Below are positions 58,801-64,000 of a stretch of DNA of 64,000 nt, piece by piece. Every line of letters begins with the position of its first letter. The stretch's first letter is position 1. The position numbers and the translations under genes are program-made. The stretch is from Symsagittifera roscoffensis (taxonomy: Eukaryota > Xenacoelomorpha > Acoela > Convolutidae): positions 2,740,166-2,804,165 of the forward strand of contig NC_087069.1 of assembly GCF_963678635.1 (NCBI RefSeq), read 5' to 3'. Under the pieces are notes generated by a model. It did not search any database, was not told where the DNA came from, and saw only the letters and a program-made list of their open reading frames with translations.

Positions 58801-60402
58801 ACTCAAACACAACGCTACTCTCTAATTTTAGTGGTCGGAACAAAACGTCAATTTTAAAGCCCAAACACAAAAAAATCTGCCAAAAAATTTGAGAAGCGAG
58901 CATCAAATTGTTAAACAAAGCAGACCTAAAACGTCAATGAAAGCAGGCCAATTAAAAAAGTCAATCTCACAAACAAGAGATTGGACGATGTTGAAACACA
59001 CAAAACCAATTAAGAAGAGCGAATGTGACACAAAAATAAAGTGTGGTTGGTTACCTCGTTGGTGAGGTTCTCATTGTTCTGCGTGAGTCTGCTGAGGTCT
59101 GTTCTGAGTTGGGAGTTGTGAGATGACTTCTCGTTCAGCTGTGCCATGGTCTCCTTGTGGTTGCCCTTCAGAGTGTTCACCTCCATCTGCAGCTGCTGCA
59201 CTTTCCCCTTGTACTCCTCGTTCTCTGTCCCCAACTGCCTCACCTCCTCCTCAGCCCCACCCAGCCGACTCCGCACATCCGTCAACATGTCCTCGTACTT
59301 GTTCACCTAAACCACACAAACACACGCAGATTGAACACAAAGGTCGACCAAATTATTCGCACCGGTTCCGCTTTGTAAGTAGAGAGCTTATTTTTCCTTC
59401 CCTCGTGAAATTGAACTGAACTTGAAAAAAACACTCAATCCACGTACAATCAATTTCACGAAGAAAACCAGAGCGTGCAAAACTAAGCAGGATTGATTGC
59501 GCAAAAACTTGTTAAGAGACTTAAGATATCTGGAGTCTGAATCAGACAACGGAGCCTTTGAATGTTTAAAACTAAGTAGCAAACTCTATCTCATAGAGAT
59601 TTGACGTAGCCAAGTGTTCTCATGAAGGATCAGTGGATTATCCCTTGTCTGTGTGTGGTGCTGCATAGAATGTGTGCGTTACCTCTTCCATGTGTTTTCG
59701 CTTGTCTCTGTCGCCACTGTCCAGCTGTGTGTGGGCAGTGTTGAGTTGTGCCTGAGTGTCTGCCACTGTCTCCTTCAACACACTCACTCTACTGTGGCTG
59801 TCCATCAACTCCTCTTTCAAGTGACCAATCGAGTTCTCCGCCTTCGTCAACTACACACAACAGAACACAACATATGACACCAGGCACGATCATTAAACAA
59901 CTCAAGCAACATATACGGAAGTATTTGAGCTCACAAAAATAGATAATCGAACACAGCATTGAGCCTTGAGCATTGTTCTTTAAAAATTATCAAATAAAAG
60001 AAAAATTATGCTCCATCGGGTATCAAGTTATTAGCGACAGAAAATCTAAGACAAGGACGATGCTTCTGATATTTGCAATGTGAGCATATGAAACCATCTT
60101 CGAAGTGAGCCTCTATTAATAGCACAAACCCCAACAGAGTGAGGAGGTGTCTTCATGTGCATACATATGTAATGAATGACATGATATGAGATAGATGGAT
60201 GGTATTGGTTGACCTGGTTCTGGGTGTCCTTCAGTGTCTTCTGGCTCTGAGCATAGTCCCTCTCCACAGAGGCCAGCTGGTGTCTGGTCTGGTGCAGCTG
60301 CTCCTGGCTCTTCTGGAACTTCTCCCTTTCCCTCCCTAACTCCTCCTGCAGTGCCTTCACCCCACTCTCCAAAGTGGAGATCTTGTCCGCCAGGTTGGCG
60401 TT
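49741..60402 (-). CDS. Coiled-coil protein gene, 3' portion (11 exons, 653 codons, 5' end outside window)
   Basis: Exons on the minus strand: A 60,402-60,214; B 59,850-59,683; C 59,306-59,055; D 58,679-58,428; E 55,019-54,847; F 54,569-54,371; G 53,701-53,558; H 53,455-53,228; I 51,022-50,903; J 50,347-50,261; K 49,890-49,741 with stop TAG. Every junction has AG/GT borders. All introns are phase 0 except E/F (phase 2, AA|A). The joined frame is open throughout. Exons A to H encode a nearly continuous Gln/Glu/Leu-rich coiled coil, I a Ser/Asn-rich linker, and J-K a short helix with two Tyr-Trp motifs and a His/Gln-rich end. Exons are GC-rich in an AT-rich setting. It is probably a structural or cytoskeletal coiled-coil protein. 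I could not identify the family. Confidence 0.85.
50261..50347 (-). CDS. Coiled-coil gene exon J
   Basis: 87 bp, 29 codons, phase 0. Acceptor GTGTAG, donor GTAAGC. It begins STVSKELEKAGVGDQGD and ends SYWIARVGE. It is duplicated at 37,407-37,493. Confidence 0.75.
50903..51022 (-). CDS. Coiled-coil gene exon I (Ser/Asn-rich linker)
   Basis: 120 bp, 40 codons, phase 0, not covered by a long minus-strand ORF. Acceptor TTCTTAG, donor GTACCA. It encodes QHALCGGSICSSCYNSSSG and ends SASFELYK. It is assigned because it is GC-rich, keeps the frame and phase of its neighbours, and has both splice sites. Confidence 0.7.
51023..53227 (-). other. Intron H-I (2,205 bp)
   Basis: Contains the 82-bp degenerate tandem repeat and otherwise AT-rich sequence without supported exons. 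Confidence 0.6.
51720..52510. repeat. Degenerate tandem repeat of about 82 bp in intron H-I
   Basis: Units with CTAAGCAAGCTATT, a GAAACTTTGAAAT-type block and TTTCATAGACCGAAT-type block recur, with starts near 51,724, 51,806, 51,889, 52,060, 52,145, 52,203 and 52,486 and more eroded copies between them. Spacing is mostly 79-85 bp. No coding potential. Confidence 0.65.
53228..53455 (-). CDS. Coiled-coil gene exon H
   Basis: 228 bp, 76 codons, phase 0. Acceptor TTTTAG, donor GTAACT. It begins LNSLNKENLRLKSGLDKE. The coil ends near LRQQLDQLKLTHL, and a polar Ser/Gln/Asn/His tail (NNNRASKNNNTK) follows. Confidence 0.85.
53558..53701 (-). CDS. Coiled-coil gene exon G
   Basis: 144 bp, 48 codons, phase 0. 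Acceptor TGTGTAG, donor GTTAAC. It encodes VMLEQMKVRLEDHESEQA and onward to TIQQLNQQ. The following intron is only 102 bp. Confidence 0.85.
54371..54569 (-). CDS. Coiled-coil gene exon F
   Basis: 199 bp. Acceptor GGTTTAG, donor GTCAGA. The first base completes the split Lys codon, then QANEKLASKIREQSRALV and onward to LQTQSTQQQ. The coiled coil continues. Confidence 0.85.
54847..55019 (-). CDS. Coiled-coil gene exon E
   Basis: 173 bp after a 3.4-kb intron. Acceptor TTTGCAG, donor GTGAGT. It begins NNRLSAEVQSLESKLEA, resembling the start of exon A, and ends NVNKWVQEQ plus two bases of a split Lys codon. The only phase-2 intron in the visible gene follows. Confidence 0.85.
55182..55415 (-). 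repeat. tRNA-derived SINE-like element 1
   Basis: On the minus strand a tRNA-like part has A box TGGCACAGATG (55,342-55,332) and B box GGATCGAATCC (55,299-55,289). It is followed by an A/T-rich body and a tail containing GTTTGCGAAGCGCATG. Upstream it has GAGCATTGGTAATTTC-type sequence shared with elements 2 and 3. It lies in the long intron D-E, in the same strand orientation as the gene. Confidence 0.6.
56041..56160 (-). repeat. tRNA-like fragment, possible SINE head
   Basis: The minus strand contains GGGGTTCGGGTTCC (56,070-56,057), a B-box-like segment, after a plausible stem region. Next to it is a short perfect hairpin ACACTTGC-TTTC-GCAAGTGT near 56,130. Weaker than the other copies. Confidence 0.35.
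56571..56830 (-). repeat. tRNA-derived SINE-like element 2
   Basis: The minus-strand tRNA-like part has B box GGAAGTTCAATTCC (56,714-56,701). It has an anticodon-arm-like GAGACTCCTAGTCTC just before it, whose loop would read CCT. The tail ends with GTTTGCAAAGGGCAGC and CTCTGTG, matching element 1. The upstream body (AGCATTGGCAATTTGATAGC) matches elements 1 and 3. Confidence 0.65.
56870..57000 (-). repeat. tRNA-derived SINE-like element 3 (partial)
   Basis: Directly next to element 2. It shares AGCATTGGCAATTGAATACC-type body sequence and an eroded tRNA-like part (GATACTCCTAATAGACAGG, then GTCGGAGACTCAATGC). The B box is degenerate. Confidence 0.5.
57186..57222 (-). repeat. SINE-like tail fragment
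   Basis: The minus strand reads TTTACGAAGTGCAGCTTCGC then TTCTGTG, the same inverted-repeat tail as in elements 1, 2, 4 and 5, here without a recognisable tRNA head. Confidence 0.45.
57770..57960. repeat. Dispersed AT-rich repeat, member a
   Basis: Shares AGCTCTTTGA, GATTGACA and AATTTGAGAAAAC blocks with 62,085-62,240. In reverse orientation it matches 34,386-34,470 and 47,235-47,310 inside the fold-back elements. Confidence 0.55.
58073..58245 (+). repeat. tRNA-derived SINE-like element 4 (plus strand)
   Basis: The tRNA-like head has a perfect B box GGTTCGAATCC (58,120-58,130) and an A-box-like GTGGCTGATTG (58,081-58,091). The tail TTTGCGAAGCGCAGCTTCG then TCTCTG is the family tail, with a self-complementary CGAAGC...GCTTCG. 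It is inserted opposite to elements 1-3, about 180 bp below exon D in intron D-E. Confidence 0.65.
58428..58679 (-). CDS. Coiled-coil gene exon D
   Basis: 252 bp, 84 codons, the same length as exon C, phase 0. Acceptor GTTGCAG, donor GTAAAA. It begins VRASEEKLRVVRGELK and ends KLRHKHDE. Confidence 0.85.
59055..59306 (-). CDS. Coiled-coil gene exon C
   Basis: 252 bp, 84 codons (twelve heptads), phase 0. Acceptor GGTTTAG, donor GTAACC. It begins VNKYEDMLTDVRSRLGG and ends NNENLTNE. Confidence 0.85.
59683..59850 (-). CDS. Coiled-coil gene exon B
   Basis: 168 bp, 56 codons (eight heptads), phase 0. Acceptor GTGTAG, donor GTAACG. It begins LTKAENSIGHLKEELMDS and ends DKRKHMEE. Confidence 0.85.
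60214..60402 (-). CDS. Coiled-coil gene exon A (first visible exon)
   Basis: 189 bp, 63 codons (nine heptads), phase 0. It follows acceptor TTGTAG and ends CAG before GTCAAC. It begins NANLADKISTLESGVKAL and ends TLKDTQNQ. Heptad Leu/Val spacing is clear. Earlier exons must lie beyond 64,000 or be undetected in 60,403-64,000. Confidence 0.85.
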
Positions 60403-63400
60403 CTACAACACTCGAATAAATCCACACACGCACACACAACCTACATCAATTTTCGCAACAAATTGCACTATATCTATTCCACAAAATGTCCAAACTACAT
60501 CTTTTTTTTTCGTTATTGGTCTAAATAAGGTTGAATTAGAAGCAAGTAGCACAGAATGTTCCCACCATAATTTTAAAAAATACAAGAAAAAAAGATCTCA
60601 ACGAAAAACCAGAACTTAGGCATATTCGACAAATTTTTGTATAAAATGACTAGAAAAACGCTAATAAAAAAATTTGAGAAAAGGCGCTAGAATACTTAAA
60701 AAAAACTTGGTCAAGTAAAACTAAATTTTTACCGCTTAAATTAGGCAGTTGTAAGCTTTTAGGCTATTTAAAGCGAAAAATCATTAATTTCAATAGGTTT
60801 TTTTCTTGACACCGGGAAAATTTTATGAATTTTTTAAATGTCGTTCGAATCACGATTGAAAGGGCTTTGAAATGATCTCTAACTAAACTCTCACCGATGA
60901 CAATTTATGGAAAACGCACAAAAAAAACTAAAACATACCCAAATACAAAGTTCCCTCCCATTTTTCAAATGGTCGGAACAACAAGGATATCCGGTTGGTG
61001 TGCACATAAAAACCAAACAAAATAAAAAACTTTTTCCTTTATATTAGTATCGTTTTTAGTGCGTGGTGTGACGAAAGAGCTATACAATTACATAGAAAGT
61101 TGATGAATTCGACATAATCGACAACATTTGTTTTCAAAAAATGAATGAAAATCAATAAAAAGAAAAAATGAAATAAAAATTCAGAGAACTCTTCCTCTAA
61201 TCCAAGGAAGCAAAACAGCTAAATAAAAGTTTTCCCTTTAGTAATATCAAACCGGTTTTTCTCGACACGGGGACAAATTTGTTTTTCAATGTCGATAGAA
61301 TTACGCTTGAAACTGCTGTAATAGGATATATTACTCTACCCATTCCGATCATTGTTTGTGATACCTGATTTAGCGTGGAAAACAAACAAAACACATGCAG
61401 TATCAATTAAAATACCAAAAATTAAAAAATAATGTGTTTCAAACGAAAACTTAATGAGTTCTGTTGAAACAACTGTAGCCTAAGAAAATTTCCAAAAAAT
61501 TAATATCGCAATTGTTATGAAAATCAATTACCTAAAACAAAAAGAAATCGAGCTCCGTTCATTTCTTTCATTACCAATAGATGATAACGCCCAGAAAAAG
61601 ATTTGGTGAAAACATCGAGATCCGAAATTTCCTAAATGTATTCAAAACTTTTGTTTAAAATCTTGCAACCAAACAACCTGCATCTGCTACACAAACAATT
61701 GGCAATAAAAATTAACAGGAACATTTTCTTTAAGCAAATATCACAATAAAGAAAAAAAAAATGAATGCTAAGAAAATGATGCTCACCAATAATGAATTTG
61801 ATACGCAACGTTAGGGAAGCTGCATCCGAACAAAAAAGACATCAAAAAAGACAAAAACGCCCGTAAACGAAAAAAAAACAAGAAAAAATATTTTTTTTTC
61901 AAAAATTTCTGCCAGAAAGAACCACATTCCTGAATCTCATGGCACAATCAATACATATCTTCGAAAAAAAACAATCAAAACTGCAAAAAAATTAACGGAA
62001 ATTGTAACCGTTGGAAAATGGTAACGAATACCAGGAAAGAGGAAAAAACCGACAGTATTTTTTAAAAACTTCAACTGTCGATTTTTTAAGAAAAAATATA
62101 AGCACTTGAAGCTCTTTGATTGTCAACAACAATTTATCATTAAAACTTTTAAAATAAAATTAACCTAATTTGAGAAAACTGGATCAATAGGTGAAAGTTT
62201 TATTTCACAGGGAAATTCGGATAAATAAACTCCATTTTATGGACTGCATAAAACTGACTAAACATCAAAATAGTTTGTTTCAAACTGAAAATCATTTCGA
62301 TCAAAACCGGCAGATCACAGCAGCCAGTATTAAATTAGCTTGAAAAACTTCGCCTTACGCTACACTTTGCGCTAAAATATAGTCAGTGGAAAAAAAGACA
62401 AAGTAAAAAACACCTAAACGTGTAACTTGAAAAACTACAGCTACAAAAACTCCATGGTTGTATTGACGAAGTTCATAAACAGCCTTAAAAAAAAACTGGA
62501 AACCATTCACCGAGCGACAACATAGGCAACAAAATATGGGTCGAAACCTGTTGAGCTGAAAACAAAACTAATGTCATAAAAAAACTTCATTTTACGACTC
62601 ATCCATACCGAAAAACAAAATTCTATACCAATATTTTTACCCTCAAAATTACGCATCATAACTTGAGTAAACTGCATCATAAAAAAACTGTAGAAACTTT
62701 ACAAAAAACCAACGGAAAAATTACGCAAAATCAGACTTGGTAAAATCGCAAATTACAGAACTTTCAGTTATAGTAAAAAAAAAAAGTGTTTAAATTGAAA
62801 TTGAAACCCATGCTTCAAAAATTCAAGCCAATAACAGCCCTACCAGATAAACAAAATGTTCGTTTAAAAAAACGAAAAAAGGAACCGACAGAAACTAGAA
62901 CGAAAACCACGAACCCGAAAATTGAAAAAATAATTACAACCTAAAACAGTCTTTACTCAATTACTACTTAAATGATGGTAGTTTTATCTGAACTTCGAAC
63001 ATGTCAGAAGTGGTAAATTTTTACTATTTGGGTACCATCCCTACTAAAATCACTATTCTGTGAACAAAGTTATTTACAAGAAAAAGTTTAGTACCCGATT
63101 GCAATACCCTAGCTTATCTCAAGGGTAATCAGAGATCTCGAAACGAAAAAATGCATTTTTTGAAGTTAAAAAAGCTTTCTTTATTAACAGAAAGTTTCGG
63201 AGTGAATAAAAACAAAGAAATAATGGGCTATATTAACCAACGAGAAAATTAAGAAAAATCTACCCGGAAAATAAAGAAATATAATACCCGACAAAAATTG
63301 GGGCGAAATCATTGATCCCACAAAAAAAATTGTTGGATACAAATTTGAGCATAAAATTATACTTCACTTAGAACGACTCAAAAATTGATTACTAAGTCAA

Positions 63401-63504
63401 TAAAATATAAGCCGAAATCATTAGGGCAGAGTAAAGGTTTTAAACAAAAAAGATACAAAATCAAGTTCCATAAAATTTCTAACAGCGAAATCAATAACAA
63501 CATA
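60403..63504. other. AT-rich sequence upstream of the first visible exon
   Basis: No GC-rich exon-like stretch was seen, so this is probably intron. It contains dispersed repeats (62,085-62,240, and an ACCAGATAAAC block near 62,843 that recalls 40,438). Confidence 0.5.
62085..62240. repeat. Dispersed AT-rich repeat, member b
   Basis: Same family as 57,770-57,960: AGCTCTTTGATTGTCAACAA, then AATTTGAGAAAACTGGATCA and AGGTGAAAGTTTTATT-type blocks. Confidence 0.55.
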
Positions 63505-63860
63505 ACACAGCGGCGAAGTTGCACTTCGCATGCACAAGCAAAATTATAACCGATAGCGCTACTGGGAAAAACTGAATGATTAAAACTTTGAGTTTTCAAA
63601 ATTTTTTAAGTGACGCACGCCAAGTATGAGTCTACATAGTTGCTAAGTGACGCAAGCCAATTATGAAGCATTAGCAGTACCAGTCAGTTTGAAAAAAAAG
63701 AAACTGACAAGCTAACATGCCTCAACTTATAGAGCGGACGCATTTTAGCTAGTATACGAAAAAGTTCATATAAAACATCCGACCCTGCCCAGGTTCGAAC
63801 CCTCTTATTAAGTTGCGGGTCTCCTTCCCTACCTCTACGTTACAGATCCATGATACCTTG
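63505..63860 (-). repeat. tRNA-derived SINE-like element 5
   Basis: The minus-strand A box TAACGTAGAGG (63,842-63,832) and B box GGGTTCGAACC (63,802-63,792) are spaced as in a tRNA. The downstream tail GCGAAGTGCAACTTCGC near 63,530 matches the family. It lies upstream of the visible gene exons. Confidence 0.6.
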
Positions 63861-64000
63861 AAGCTAAAGTGCTATTTGTAATATAATAGTCTGTTTTAAT
63901 ATCCTTAGCATTGGCTAAACTTAGTAGCTGGATTAAAATGAACACTTTCAAAATGAACATTTTTTCGCAACAATATTTGCGACTTAGGTTGGACAAAAAA

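Noticed and set aside
49741-60402. Naming the gene as SAS-6, rootletin or another known centrosomal coiled-coil protein
   Set aside because: Low-complexity coiled coils resemble many proteins, and I found no family-specific motif; the N-terminal part that would decide lies outside the window.

Overview
The window looks like nuclear DNA of an invertebrate metazoan. It is AT-rich, carries decayed Ty3/gypsy-type retroelements, tRNA-derived SINE-like repeats and microsatellites, and holds one multi-exon gene whose GC-rich exons are bounded by ordinary AG/GT splice sites. I cannot name the species. No prokaryotic signature and no rRNA or functional tRNA gene is visible.

Left part (1-27,050). Two related but clearly diverged retroelements lie head to head. 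Copy A (minus strand, 3546 down to 1, running off the left edge) has Gag with two CCHC zinc knuckles and an aspartic protease. Copy B (plus strand, from 9420) has Gag, protease, reverse transcriptase, RNase H and a long 3' coding region of unknown function. Between the two Gag starts lie 5.9 kb of non-coding leader with two repeat families: CCGGATTG-type short repeats and a 63-bp satellite. Both elements are broken by frameshifts, stops and deletions. Copy B has been amplified internally: RT, RNase H and the unknown region form a roughly 5.01-kb unit present twice in full (12,871-17,890 and 17,891-22,899) and once truncated (22,900-23,617). All units carry the same RT defect (motif A Asp replaced by Val) and, where it can be seen, the same missing RT thumb/connection segment, so decay came before amplification. 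I found neither an integrase nor LTR boundaries.

Middle part (26,101-50,437). A large tandem segmental duplication (copy 1 about 26,101-37,584; copy 2 about 37,585-50,437) starts inside the 3' coding remains of copy B and ends just past the second-last exon of the minus-strand gene. The duplicated DNA is mostly non-coding: dispersed AT-rich repeats, a fold-back element, a GA microsatellite and poly-C. Copies differ by small changes and a few indels, the largest being 1,264 bp.

Right part (49,741-64,000). A minus-strand gene for a long coiled-coil protein enters from the right. Eleven exons, 653 codons plus a stop, can be read from 60,402 down to 49,741; the 5' end lies outside the window. 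The first four visible exons are exact multiples of seven codons. The last two exons also exist as an orphan copy (37,493-37,407 and 37,041-36,892) made by the segmental duplication. The introns and the upstream flank hold several tRNA-derived SINE-like copies and an 82-bp degenerate tandem repeat.
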